A stretch of 64,000 bases of DNA from CAVQOB01 sp963714325 (GTDB lineage Bacteria > Pseudomonadota > Alphaproteobacteria > Rhizobiales > Hyphomicrobiaceae): NCBI GenBank assembly GCA_963714325.1, contig CAVQOB010000006.1:124001-188000 (forward strand). The letters run 5' to 3'. Below the pieces are notes generated by a model. The model was not told the DNA's origin, did not search any database, and saw only the letters and a program-made list of their open reading frames with translations. Of the stretch, positions 25,752 to 35,089 are shown piece after piece. Made by a program: the position numbers and the translations under genes. How positions within the stretch are numbered: the first letter of the stretch is position 1; each line of letters opens with the position of its first letter.

Positions 25752-26360
25752 ATGATGACGTTGCTTTCAAGTCCGTTGTCGCCGTATGGCCGGAAGGTCA
25801 AGATGACGGCGGCGATCAAGGGGCTGTCGTCGAAGATCGCACTCGTGCTGACGGACACGAACAAGGGTGATCCGGCGCTCAACAAGCACAATCCGCTGGC
25901 CAAGATCCCCTGCCTGATCACCGAGGATGGGATGGCGATCTATGATAGCCACGTGATCTGCGAATATCTGGATTCGATCGGGACGGGCCCGGTGTTGTTT
26001 CCGCGATCAGGCGCGGCGCGGTGGCAAACGCTGACTGGTGGCGCACTTGCGGACGGGATGATCGACGCGGCCTTGCTGCTGGTTTACGAGAAGCGCTTCC
26101 GGCCGGAAAACATGTCCGTGCAGGGTTGGATGGACCGGCAATGGGCGAAGATCAATCAGTCGCTGGATCATCTGGAAGTGCAGCCGCCGCAATGGTCTGA
26201 CCATCCTGATTATGCGCATCTGACCCTGGCGACGGCGCTCGGATATCTCGATTTCCGGCATGGCGGGACGTGGCGCGGCACGCATCCGCGCCTCGTTGCT
26301 TGGCTCGATGATTTTGCGCGCGTCGTACCGGCGTTCGAGGCGACACGGCCGGTCGCTTGA
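25752..26360 (+). CDS. Glutathione S-transferase family protein
   Basis: A 202-residue GST. The N-terminal thioredoxin-like domain has MMTLLSSPLSPYGRKVKMTA, with the probable catalytic Ser/Tyr region at SPLSPY, then NPLAKIPCLITEDG with the cis-Pro and YDSHVICEYLD for the glutathione gamma-glutamyl contact. The C-terminal helical domain follows, with LTLATALGYLDFRHG. The start at 25752 follows GAGAGG. The frame is open far upstream without family sequence. Substrate not predictable. Confidence 0.88.
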   Translation: MMTLLSSPLSPYGRKVKMTAAIKGLSSKIALVLTDTNKGDPALNKHNPLAKIPCLITEDGMAIYDSHVICEYLDSIGTGPVLFPRSGAARWQTLTGGALADGMIDAALLLVYEKRFRPENMSVQGWMDRQWAKINQSLDHLEVQPPQWSDHPDYAHLTLATALGYLDFRHGGTWRGTHPRLVAWLDDFARVVPAFEATRPVA

Positions 26361-26399
26361 ACATGTCGCCTATTGCCGGCCGGCCCCGCGGGGCTCCGG

Positions 26400-27071
26400 T
26401 CAGTCTTTCTGTTCGCGCTTAGCCTTCATGATGTCGAGCGAACGCTTGTCGACATAGGTGCCGCAGACCTTCACCAGTTCTTCGGTCTTATGCTCGAAAA
26501 AGTGGTTGGCATCGGGCACGATGGCGTGCTCGAGCTTGATGCCCTTTTGCACTTTGGTCTTGACCGACATTTCGGCGACTGATGCGGTTGGCACGACGCG
26601 ATCCTTGTCGCCATTGATGAGCAGTCCCGACGAGGGGCATGGCGCCAAGAACGAAAAATCGTAGAGGTTGGCGGGCGGGGCGACGCAGATGAAACTGTCG
26701 ACTTCCGGGCGGCGCATCAACAGCTGCATGGCGATCCAGGTTCCGAACGAGACGCCGGCGATCCAGCACTGCGAGGAATCGGGGTTTTGCAGCTGCAGCC
26801 AGTCGAGCGCGGAGGCAGCGTCGGCCAACTCTCCCGGGCCATTGTCGAAGTAGCCTTGGCTGCGCCCGACGCCGCGGAAATTGAAGCGCAGGGTCGAGTA
26901 GCCGCGCTGAGCGAACATATAATACAGGGCGTAGACGATCTGATTGTTCATCGTGCCACCGAACTGGGGGTGGGGATGCAGGATCATGGCGATCGGGCTG
27001 TCGCTCTTGGATTCATGATGGTAACGCGACTCGAGGCGTCCAGAGGGGCCGTTAATGATCAGCTCGGGCAT
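26400..27071 (-). CDS. Alpha/beta hydrolase
   Basis: A 223-residue hydrolase of the small dienelactone-hydrolase-like group. It shows the oxyanion region LHPHPQFGGTMNNQ, FNFRGVGRSQG, the nucleophile elbow GVSFG (Ser near residue 107), an Asp in LINGDKDRVVP and the His in VPDANHFFEHK, giving a full Ser-Asp-His triad. No signal peptide. It is convergent with the GST gene and divergent from the iscR-suf operon. The substrate is unknown, possibly an ester or thioester. Confidence 0.87.
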   Translation of the reverse strand: MPELIINGPSGRLESRYHHESKSDSPIAMILHPHPQFGGTMNNQIVYALYYMFAQRGYSTLRFNFRGVGRSQGYFDNGPGELADAASALDWLQLQNPDSSQCWIAGVSFGTWIAMQLLMRRPEVDSFICVAPPANLYDFSFLAPCPSSGLLINGDKDRVVPTASVAEMSVKTKVQKGIKLEHAIVPDANHFFEHKTEELVKVCGTYVDKRSLDIMKAKREQKD

Positions 27072-27198
27072 CGCGCGGGGGCCTTCCTTTTCGAAGCAAT
27101 ATTCAAGATAGTTCTTTGTTTTTCAGCGGTTGCGCCGGGGTGTTGATACCGGATTGATCGATTTATCGACCGGCCATGTGTGACCCGCGCAATTATAC

Positions 27199-27227
27199 TT
27201 GACGTGGGGGCTCGGAATTTCCATATA
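27199..27227 (+). promoter_or_regulatory. Predicted promoter of the iscR-suf operon
   Basis: TTGACG (27199-27204) and CATATA (27222-27227) are 17 bases apart; TATACG two bases later is an alternative -10. Transcription would begin near 27234, about 190 bases before iscR and directly before the Irr-box-like sequence. Confidence 0.5.
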
Positions 27228-27239
27228 CGTGGTCAGAGA

Positions 27240-27256
27240 TTTAGAACGGTTCTGAA
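27240..27256 (+). promoter_or_regulatory. Irr box (iron control element, ICE motif)
   Basis: TTTAGAACGGTTCTGAA differs by one base from the Irr/ICE consensus TTTAGAA-N3-TTCTAAA. It begins a few bases after the predicted transcription start, which suits repression. Irr is the heme-dependent iron regulator of Hyphomicrobiales and related orders and is known to act on suf and other iron genes. Irr itself is not in this window. Confidence 0.7.
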
Positions 27257-27426
27257 AAACCGCTGCCCCAGCTTCGCCTCTGACATCGGTCGGAGGCGCT
27301 CAGGGGCTTCATAGCACGGGTCGGGGTGGCAAAAGCAAGGGCTGCGATGCTCTGTCGCTTGCGGCGCTCTGTGTCACCGTCACCAGTGATAACGAGTCGC
27401 TGTAGCCGTCGTATTCGAGGTGCGTC

Positions 27427-27882
27427 ATGGAACTCAATACCAAAGGCCGCTACGCCGTCATGGCGATGGCTGATCTCGGCAAGCATGACCCGGAAGGTTC
27501 GGTGCCGTTGTCTTTGATCGCCGAGCGCCAACAGATCTCGCTGGCTTATCTTGAGCAACTGTTTCTGAAACTCCGCCGGGCAGGTCTCGTGGACAGCGCG
27601 CGTGGCCGGCTTGGCGGCTATCGTTTGGGCAAGCCTGCAACCGAGATCTCGATCGCGGAGATCATGCAGGCGGTTGAAGAAGAGCTGCACATGACCCGTT
27701 GCGGCATCGATAGCGCCAAGCCCTGTGTTGGCGGCAAGCGGTGCCTGACGCATGGACTTTGGGATGCGCTGGGCGAACAGATTTCGCAGTTTCTTGAGAG
27801 CGTTACTTTGCGCGAGGTGATCGATGGCGGGCCGTTTGCGCGATCGTTGCCGCGCAGCCACTGTTCACGGGCGGGATCGTGA
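27427..27882 (+). CDS. iscR: Rrf2 family Fe-S regulator (IscR-like)
   Basis: A 151-residue Rrf2 regulator. The winged helix (residues 1-70) begins MELNTKGRYAVMAMADL and has the recognition region ISLAYLEQLFLKLRRAGLV and wing GRLGGYRL. Three cysteines that could bind an Fe-S cluster lie in TRCGIDSAKPCVGGKRCLTH (C-X7-C-X5-C). It is the first gene of the suf operon and most likely senses cluster status to control it. It ends five bases before the cysteine desulfurase start, so the two are tightly coupled. Confidence 0.92.
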   Translation: MELNTKGRYAVMAMADLGKHDPEGSVPLSLIAERQQISLAYLEQLFLKLRRAGLVDSARGRLGGYRLGKPATEISIAEIMQAVEEELHMTRCGIDSAKPCVGGKRCLTHGLWDALGEQISQFLESVTLREVIDGGPFARSLPRSHCSRAGS

Positions 27883-27886
27883 CGCG

Positions 27887-29019
27887 ATGATGTCCGGGCG
27901 GACATATCTGGATTGGAATGCTTCGGCGCCTTTGCGCCCGGAGGCGCGCGCCGCGGTGTCGGCGGCGCTGGACTTGCCGGGGAATGCTTCGTCGGTGCAT
28001 GCCGAGGGCCGCAAGCTCAGAGGGATCATCGAAGGCGCGCGTGACGATGTTGCGCGGCTGGTCGGCGCGGACGCAGCGGATGTTGTTTTCACGAGTGGTG
28101 CGACGGAGGCCAATGCGGCGGTGATGGCCGGTGGCTGGGACCGTATTTTTGTCGCCGGGATTGAGCACGATTCGGTGTTGCAGCCGGCGCGGGCTTCGGG
28201 CGTGACGATCGTTGATGTCGGCGCTGCTGTCGACGGCGTCGCGATGATGGAACGGATGGCGGAGCAGGTTCTCGGCGCCGGCACCGGTCTCGGGCGGGCG
28301 CTGGTTTCGTTGCAGCTCGCCAACAATGAGACGGGAGTCCTGCAGCCGGTGGCGGAGACGGCGGCGTTCTGTCGCTCGCATGGCGTCAGTTTTCATACCG
28401 ATGCGGTGCAGGCGGCCGGGCGGATCGCGATCGATGTCGCGGCGCTCGACGTCGATTATCTGTCGCTGTCGGCGCACAAAATCGGTGGACCGAAGGGCAT
28501 TGGAGCGCTGGTGTTGCGCGATGGGGCCGCGTTGCGGCCGTTGATTGCGGGTGGCGGGCAAGAGCGTAGACGCCGGGGCGGAACGGAAAACGTTGCGGCG
28601 ATTGCGGGCTTTGGTGCCGCGGCGCGGGCCGCGCGGATGGAACTTGCCGAGATGGAGACGCAGCGCGCGCGCCGCGACATGTTGGAGCGGGCTGTGCTCC
28701 AAGTGACGCCGACGGCCGTAGTCATTGGGGGGGCCGGCCAGCGGCTGGCCAATACGTCGTGCATCGCGGTGCCCGGCACAGCGGCCGAGACGCTGGTGAT
28801 CAAACTCGATCTGGCGGGGATCGCGGTTAGTGCGGGTTCGGCATGTTCGTCGGGGAAAGTCGGGTACCAGCCACGTGCTGGCGGCGATGGGTGTTGCGCC
28901 GGAAATCGCGAACGGCGCCGTCCGGATCAGTATTGGCGCGACGACGACGGACGACGATATCGCTGCGTTCATCGCGGCCTGGTATACGATTTTTGGCGCG
29001 AGCCGCGATGGCGGCTTGA
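27887..29019 (+). pseudogene. Cysteine desulfurase (NifS/IscS-type), frame interrupted by two apparent insertions
   Basis: PLP enzyme that takes sulfur from cysteine for Fe-S clusters. Recognizable are YLDWNASAPLRPEAR at the start, TSGATEANAAV, QLANNETGVLQP, the PLP-lysine motif LSAHKIGGPKG, and the catalytic Cys loop SAGSACSSGKVG. Right after this the frame shifts by one extra base in GGG at 28862-28864; the correct continuation TSHVLAAMGVA is in the next frame. A second extra base in the T-run at 28990-28994 would restore a stop at 29017. Without it the frame would run into sufB. With both insertions removed, length and ending are normal. A sequence error is the simplest explanation. Confidence 0.85.
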
Positions 29020-29054
29020 CTGGTCAGCAGAGACTGGGAATTGGAGAATTTGAA

Positions 29055-30525
29055 ATGGCAGCGGTGCAGCAGACCATCGATCAGGTAAAATCGATCGACG
29101 TCGACAAGTACAAATACGGCTTTGAAACCGACATCGAGACGGTGTTGGCGCCGAAGGGGCTCGACGAAAGCACGGTTCGCTACATTTCCGAGAAGAAGAA
29201 TGAGCCGGGTTGGATGCTGGAGTGGCGGCTCGACGCTTTTCGCCGCTGGAAGACGATGGAGGAGCCGACCTGGGCGAAGGTCACCTATCCGAAAATCGAT
29301 TTCCAGGATTTGCATTACTACGCGGCGCCGCGATCGACGGAAGGGCCGAAGGATCTCAGCGAGGTCGATCCGGAGCTGCTGCAGGACGTACGAAAAACTC
29401 GGCATTCCGCTGAAGGAGCAGGCGTTGCTTGCGGGCGTGACGGGCTCGCGAGTTGCGGTCGACGCGGTTTTCGACAGCGTTTCGGTGGTGACGACCTTCA
29501 AGGCGGAGCTCAGGAAAGCGGGCGTGATCTTCTGTTCGATCTCGGAGGCGCTGCGTGAGCATCCCGAACTCGTGCGGAAGTATCTGGGATCGGTGGTGCC
29601 GCAGTCCGACAACTACTACGCGGCGCTGAATTCGGCCGTCTTCTCCGATGGATCGTTCGTTTATATTCCGGAGGGCGTGCGCTGCCCGATGGAATTGTCG
29701 ACGTACTTCCGGATCAATGAAAAGAAGACCGGGCAGTTCGAGCGTACGCTTATCATCGCTGAGAAGGGTTCCTACGTTTCCTATCTTGAGGGATGCACGG
29801 CGCCGATGCGCGACGAACATCAGTTGCATGCGGCGGTCGTCGAGCTGATCGCGATGGATGATGCGGAAATCAAGTATTCGACGGTGCAGAACTGGTATCC
29901 GGGTGACAAGGATGGCCGGGGCGGCATCTACAATTTCGTGACCAAGCGTGGCGACTGCCGCGGGCAGAATTCGAAGATTTCCTGGACGCAGGTCGAAACC
30001 GGATCGGCGATCACGTGGAAGTATCCGAGCTGTATTCTGCGCGGCGATGGGTCGCGGGGCGAATTCTATTCGATCGCCATCTCGAACGGCCGCCAGCAGG
30101 TCGACAGCGGCACCAAGATGATCCATCTCGGCCGGAATACGTCGAGCCGGATCATCTCGAAGGGGATCGCTGCCGGGCACTCGCAGAACACGTATCGCGG
30201 GCTCGTCTCGGCGCATCGCAAGGCGACAGGCGCGCGCAATTTCACGAATTGCGACAGCCTGCTGATCGGCGACAAATGCGGCGCGCATACGGTGCCGTAT
30301 ATCGAGGCAAAGAATGCCAGTGCGCATTTCGAGCATGAAGCGACGACGTCGAAGATTTCCGACGACAAATTGTTCTACTGCCAAAGCCGCGGGCTCTCCG
30401 CGGAAGAGGCGGTGGCGCTGATCGTCAACGGGTTCGTCCGCGATGTGCTGCAGCAGCTGCCCATGGAATTCATGGCGGAGACGCAGAAACTGATCGGGAT
30501 TTCACTAGAAGGTAGCGTCGGTTGA
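29055..30525 (+). pseudogene. sufB: Fe-S cluster assembly scaffold protein SufB (one apparent frameshift)
   Basis: SufB, the central scaffold of the SufBCD complex, about 489 residues when joined. The N-terminal part reads MAAVQQTIDQVKSIDVDKYK to DPELLQ, then one extra G at 29384-29385 shifts the frame; the next frame continues TYEKLGIPLKEQALLAGV to the end. Conserved parts include SDGSFVYIPEGVRCPMELST, FERTLIIAEKGSYVSYLEGC, VQNWYPGDKDG, and TNCDSLLIGDKCGAHTVPYI. GGAGA precedes the ATG at 29055. The gene is essential in most suf-only bacteria, so sequence error is more likely than true loss. Confidence 0.9.
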
Positions 30526-30664
30526 CGTTGCATTGAGGACGCGAGAGCTGGGGCTTACCTGGCCGGTTAAGACGTGAAGTGGTTGGGGATTTTGGAAACG
30601 CCCGATGGGCACGGCCGGAAGTGTTTGGGGAAACATGGGCCGTATTGAATTTGAGGAGACGGTA

Positions 30665-30949
30665 ATGCGTGATGCGGCAAGTGTGACAGGTCGAGTGCAG
30701 ACGGCGCGGCTCTTGAGAGCATTCGATGAGCGTGAGGCGAAGACGCGCAATGCGTTGTCGCAGACGAAGCCCGGCCTGAAACTCGCCGAAGGTGATGTGG
30801 TGACCGTTGTCGAGACGTTCGGCAACGGCGAAGCGTTCCTGGTGGAATTCACCAAGGGCGGCAAGATCAAGAAGGACGCCTGCGATTGGATGGGCGTGCT
30901 GTCGCCGGCTGAAATCGAGGTTGTCGCCACGCGGAGCGAGAAAGCTTGA
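30665..30949 (+). CDS. Small DUF4926-like protein inside the suf operon
   Basis: A 94-residue protein. The second half, GLKLAEGDVVTVVETFGNGE, AFLVEFTKGGKIKKDACDWM and LSPAEIEVV, resembles the DUF4926 beta-barrel domain. The first half is helical and charged. GAGGAGA ends five bases before the ATG at 30665. It sits between sufB and sufC, where an unrelated gene is unexpected, and in the same direction, so it is probably part of the operon. The function is unknown. The frame is intact, unlike its two neighbours. Confidence 0.65.
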   Translation: MRDAASVTGRVQTARLLRAFDEREAKTRNALSQTKPGLKLAEGDVVTVVETFGNGEAFLVEFTKGGKIKKDACDWMGVLSPAEIEVVATRSEKA

Positions 30950-31060
30950 GTGGCAGGCCGCTTTAGCGGAACTGCCGCGCGATTGAGGCCAAGACGATAC
31001 GTTTGAGGTTCGGGAGCGCGCTTTGCATGTGCGCTCCGCTTATGGAGACTGCGCCTAGAA

Positions 31061-31819
31061 ATGCTTGAAATCAAAAATCTGCACGTGAAGCTCGCCCATG
31101 AGGACAAGAGCGATCCTCAACTGGTTTGACGCTGACGGTGCCGAAGGGCGAAGTTCACGCCATCATGGGCCCGAACGGCTCGGGCAAGTCGACGCTTGCC
31201 TATGTGTTGGCCGGGCGGCCCGACTATGAGGTGACGGATGGCGATATCCGCTGGAATGGTGAGAGCATTCTGGAGATGGCGCCGGATGTGCGGGCGGCCA
31301 AGGGTGTGTTTCTCGCCTTCCAGTATCCGATGGAAATACCCGGGCGTTTCGACGATGACGTTCCTGCGAACGTCGCTGAATGCGACGCGGAAGAAGCGTG
31401 GACAAACGGAACTCTCGACGCCCGATATGATGAAACTCGTGCGCGCGAAAGCCGCCGATCTCGGCGTCAAGGACGATATGCTCAAACGCGCGCTCAACGT
31501 CGGGTTCTCGGGCGGCGAGAAGAAGCGGATGGAAGTGCTGCAGATGCTGCTGCTGGAGCCGAGCCTCGCGGTTCTCGACGAGACGGATTCAGGCCTCGAT
31601 ATCGATGCGATCCGGATCGTTTCCGAGGGCGCCAACAAGTTGCGCTCGAAGGATCGGGCGATGCTGGTGATCACACATTATCAGCGGCTGCTGAACTATA
31701 TCGTGCCGGACAAGGTGCATGTTCTGGCACATGGCAAGATCCAGAAGAGTGGCGGCAAGGAGCTGGCATTGGAACTTGAGACGACGGGTTACGCCGAATT
31801 CAAGCCGAAGGCGGCGTGA
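31061..31819 (+). pseudogene. sufC: Fe-S assembly ATPase SufC (three apparent insertions)
   Basis: SufC, the ABC ATPase of the SufBCD complex. It starts MLEIKNLHVKLA at 31061. Extra bases at about 31112 (G) and 31122 (T) are needed to explain the jump to GLTLTVPKGEVHAIMGPNGSGKST with the Walker A site. A third extra base in the CCCGGG run at 31339-31344 separates QYPMEIPG from VSTMTFLRTSLNA. The rest has the signature FSGGEKKRMEVLQ and Walker B LAVLDETDSGLDID. With the three bases removed it is a normal 251-residue SufC. The dense insertions point to sequence error. Confidence 0.88.
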
Positions 31820-31872
31820 TCCGCGTGCGCTCCTGCAATTGACGACGAGGCGCGCTTGACTGCGCGAAACAG

Positions 31873-33204
31873 ATGAACGTGGCAGTGATCAAGACAAAAG
31901 CTGAACAGAAGTTCTCGGAGATGTTCGAGGCGCACAAGGCCGATTTGCCGGGCAGCAAGGCCGTGGCGGCGGCGCGCGCGACGGCATTCGGCGTGTTCGC
32001 GGCGTTGGGCCTGCCGCATCGGCGGGTGGAGGAATGGAAATATACGGACTTGCGCGCGGCGTTGAAGGGCGCGTTGCCGCTGTCGCTCCGCGACGATACC
32101 AATGTCTCGACGAAGGATCTGGATGCGGCGCTCGGACCGTTGGTGGCGCTCGATGCGTGGCGGGTGGTGTTCGTCAATGGCCACTATCGCAAGGAGCTGT
32201 CGCGGCTGGATGGCGCCAAGGGTCTTGAGGTCAAAAGCCTTGCCGAAGCGTTGGTTGGCGCTTCGGACGCAGCTGGCGCGTTGCTGGCGCGGACGTCTGC
32301 GCCAGCGTCCGAAAGCGTTGTCGCCTTGAATACGGCGTTGATGACGGACGGCGCGGTGATCCGGATCGCGGAGCGGGCCAAACTTGCGAAGCCGCTGCTG
32401 GTGATCAATGTCAGTGCTGGCACTTCAGGACGGTTCGTTGCGACACGGCATGTGTTGCATGCAGGTGCTGGAGCCGAGGTTGCGATCATCGAGGCGCATG
32501 TGGCGCTCGCTGGTGCGGGAGCCGGACAAGCCAACCTGACGACTGATGTGACGGTCGGTGATGGCGCTGACGTGACACACGTGCAAGTCGCGACGACGGC
32601 TGGAGGAACGCATCTGGCGTCCTGGATGATCGCGCTTGGGGCGGCGGCGAAGTACAAGGCGTTTCAATTCACGGCCGATACGGCGTTGACGCGCAATCAG
32701 CTGTTCGTGACGTTCAAGGGCGAGAACGCGAAATTCGATGCATCGGGTGCTTTCCTCGGGCGTGGGTCGGAGCATATCGATACGACGATGGTGGTCGATC
32801 ACGTGGTGCCGCATTGCGAGAGCCGGGAATTGTTCAAGGGCGTGCTCGACGGGCGTGCGCGCGGCGTGTTCCAGGGCAAGGTGATCGTGCGTCCGGGTGC
32901 GCAGAAGACTGACGGCAAGCAGATGGCGCAGGCGCTGATGCTGAGCGAGGACGCGGAATTCGATTCGAAGCCGGAACTCGAGATCTACGCCGACGATGTG
33001 GTGTGCGGCCACGGTTCGACGGTGGCGGAGATCGATCCCGGCATGCTGTTCTATCTCGGGAGCCGCGGCATTCCTGCCGATGAGGCGCGCGCGCTGCTCA
33101 TCGAAAGCTTCGTCGGCGATGCCATGGACAAGGTTGAGAGCGAACCGCTGCGTGAGGCGCTGATGGCTTTGGCGCGCGGATGGCTGCAGCGCAAGGGTTC
33201 GTGA
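31873..33204 (+). CDS. sufD: Fe-S cluster assembly protein SufD
   Basis: SufD, partner of SufB in the SufBC2D scaffold, 443 residues. The N-terminal region contains HRRVEEWKYTDLRAAL, and the beta-helix core contains FLGRGSEHIDTTMVVDHVVPHCESRELFKGVLDGRARGVFQGKV-type sequence with the conserved HxxPHxxS-like motif and QKTDGKQMAQALMLSEDAE. The C-terminus has CGHGSTVAEIDPGMLFYLGSRG. The frame is intact, in contrast with sufC and sufS on either side. It lies 53 bases after sufC. Confidence 0.95.
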   Translation: MNVAVIKTKAEQKFSEMFEAHKADLPGSKAVAAARATAFGVFAALGLPHRRVEEWKYTDLRAALKGALPLSLRDDTNVSTKDLDAALGPLVALDAWRVVFVNGHYRKELSRLDGAKGLEVKSLAEALVGASDAAGALLARTSAPASESVVALNTALMTDGAVIRIAERAKLAKPLLVINVSAGTSGRFVATRHVLHAGAGAEVAIIEAHVALAGAGAGQANLTTDVTVGDGADVTHVQVATTAGGTHLASWMIALGAAAKYKAFQFTADTALTRNQLFVTFKGENAKFDASGAFLGRGSEHIDTTMVVDHVVPHCESRELFKGVLDGRARGVFQGKVIVRPGAQKTDGKQMAQALMLSEDAEFDSKPELEIYADDVVCGHGSTVAEIDPGMLFYLGSRGIPADEARALLIESFVGDAMDKVESEPLREALMALARGWLQRKGS

Positions 33205-33280
33205 GGCCGGGACATAGCGGAGGCGGGCGGTACGCGTATTGCCGCGCCGCGATCGCCAGTTCAAGCGATAGGATCAATTT

Positions 33281-34562
33281 ATGCAAGGCACTTCAACACA
33301 AGACATCGGCGCCAAGAGCTCTGTGAGAGATAAGGTCGGCGCGTACGATGTCGATCAGGTGCGGGGGGAATTTCCGGCGCTTTATCGGGAGATCTACGGC
33401 AAGCCGCTGGTCTATCTCGACAACGGCGCCTCGGCGCAGAAGCCGCGATGCGTGCTGGAGGCGATGGACTACGCGTACAAGATGGAATACGCGAATGTGC
33501 ATCGCGGGCTGCACTATCTCTCCAACACGGCGACGGCCAAGTTCGAGGATGCGCGCGAGACGGCGCGGCGCTTTCTGAATGCGCCCTCGACGGACGAGAT
33601 CATTTTCACCAAGAACTCGACCGAGGCGATCAATCTGGTTGCCGCGTCGTTCGGGGCGATGGTGATCGGCGAGGGTGACGAGATCGTGCTGTCGATCATG
33701 GAGCACCACTCGAATATCGTGCCGTGGCATTTTCATCGCGAGCGGCGCGGGAGCGGTGCTGAAGTGGGCGCCGATCTCGGACACGGGCGAGTTTCTGATC
33801 GAGGAATTCGAGAAGCTGCTGACGGCGAAAACAAGAATTGTCGCCATCACGCATATGTCGAATGCGCTGGGAACAGTCGTGCCGATCAAGGAGGTCGTGC
33901 GCCGCGCCCATGCCAAGGGCATTCCGGTGCTGGTCGATGGCAGTCAAGCGGCGGTTCATATGGCGGTCGATGTGCAGGATCTGGATGCCGATTTCTATGT
34001 GTTCACGGGACACAAGACCTATGGGCCGTCGGGGATCGGTGTGCTCTATGCCAAGCGGCGGCATCTCGACGCCATGCCGCCCTTTCCTGGGTGGCGGCGA
34101 GATGATCGAGAGCGTTGCGATGGATCGTATCACTTATGGCAAGACGCCGCACAAGTTCGAGGCGGGGACGCCAGCGATTGTGGAGGCTGTGGGGCTCGGT
34201 GCGGCGCTGAATTACATGATGCAGATCGGACGCGACAATATTGCTGCTTACGAGGCCGAGCTTTGCGCCTATGCGCATGCAGCGGCTTGGCGAGCTGAAC
34301 TGGCTCAAGATCCATGGCACCGCGAAGGGCAAGGGTGCGATCATCGCGTTTACCATCGACGGGCTGCATCCGCATGACATCTCGACGATCATCGATCGAT
34401 CGGGAGTTGCGGTGCAGGGCCGGGCATCACTGCGCACAACCGTTGATGACGCGGCTCGGTGTGACGGCAACTTGCCGGGCGTCGATGGCAATGTACAATA
34501 CCAAGGCCGAGATCGATAGTCTGGCGCAGGCCTTGATCAAGGCGCATGACTTCTTTGCATGA
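33281..34562 (+). pseudogene. sufS: Cysteine desulfurase SufS (four apparent insertions)
   Basis: Type II cysteine desulfurase that passes sulfur to SufB. From the ATG at 33281: FPALYREIYGKPLVYLDNGA, HRGLHYLSNTATAKFE, HHSNIVPWHFHRERRG. One extra base each in GGG 33749-33751, CC 34086-34087, GCGC 34273-34276 and near 34415 moves the frame forward four times. Joined, it gives AVLKWAPISDTGEFL, the PLP-lysine motif FTGHKTYGPSGIG, LGGGEMIESVAMDRITYGKTP, MQRLGELNWLKIHG and the catalytic Cys in RAGHHCAQPLM, ending in KAHDFFA. About 426 residues result, normal for SufS. All four changes are insertions, as in the neighbouring genes. Confidence 0.87.
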
Positions 34563-34588
34563 ACATTGCGTGTGATTGAGTGAGTATC

Positions 34589-35025
34589 ATGGACGGCAAT
34601 CGAGCGAGCGTTGATCTAAAGGCCGACGGGGGACGTGCGCGAGTAATGCGCGCGCGCTGCCGCCATCGGTTGCTGATGGTGGGACGCCGGTGCCGGGCTC
34701 TGCGCTGTCGGCCGAAGAACTTGAGCAACTGACGGCGGAAATCGTCGCGGCTTTGAAGACGGTTTATGATCCGGAAATCCCGTCGGACATCTATGAACTC
34801 GGCTTGATCTACAAGATCGACATCGCCGATAACCGCGAGGTGACGATCGACATGACGCTGACGGCGCCAGGGTGTCCGGTTGCTGGCGAGATGCCGGTGT
34901 GGGTCGAGAACGCCGTCAATTCGGTTGCCGGCGTGCAATCGACGAAGGTCAACCTGACGTTCGATCCGCCGTGGGACAAGGAGCGGATGAGCGAGGAAGC
35001 GAAACTGGCGATCGGGATGTTCTGA
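34589..35025 (+). pseudogene. sufT: SUF system assembly protein SufT (two apparent insertions near the start)
   Basis: A DUF59/MIP18-family protein that helps in Fe-S cluster maturation. The core is intact from about 34690: ALSAEELEQLTAEIVAALKT, VYDPEIPSDIYELGLIY and MTLTAPGCPVAGEMPVW with the conserved Cys. The likely start is ATG 34589 (MDGNRASVDLKADG), but a run of five G at 34628-34632 and an extra T at 34644 put two shifts before the core. Removing them gives one continuous 144-residue protein. A shorter start at GTG 34690 would avoid the shifts but has no good ribosome binding site. Last gene of the operon. Confidence 0.85.
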
Positions 35026-35056
35026 GATCACTTGTTGTGCGCCGTTGCGAATGAAA

Positions 35057-35086
35057 AGAGGCGAGCCGCGTGGCTCGCCTTTCGTC
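35057..35086 (+). terminator. Rho-independent terminator of the suf operon
   Basis: AGGCGAGCC (35059-35067) and GGCTCGCCT (35072-35080) form a perfect 9-bp stem with the loop GCGT, extended by an A-rich 5' and T-rich 3' flank (TTTCGTCTT). It lies 32 bases after sufT. Confidence 0.88.
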
Positions 35087-35089
35087 TTG

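Noticed and set aside
28862..34644. Programmed ribosomal frameshifting in the suf genes
   Set aside because: The sites share no slippery sequence, occur many times per gene and are all single insertions; sequence error is far simpler.
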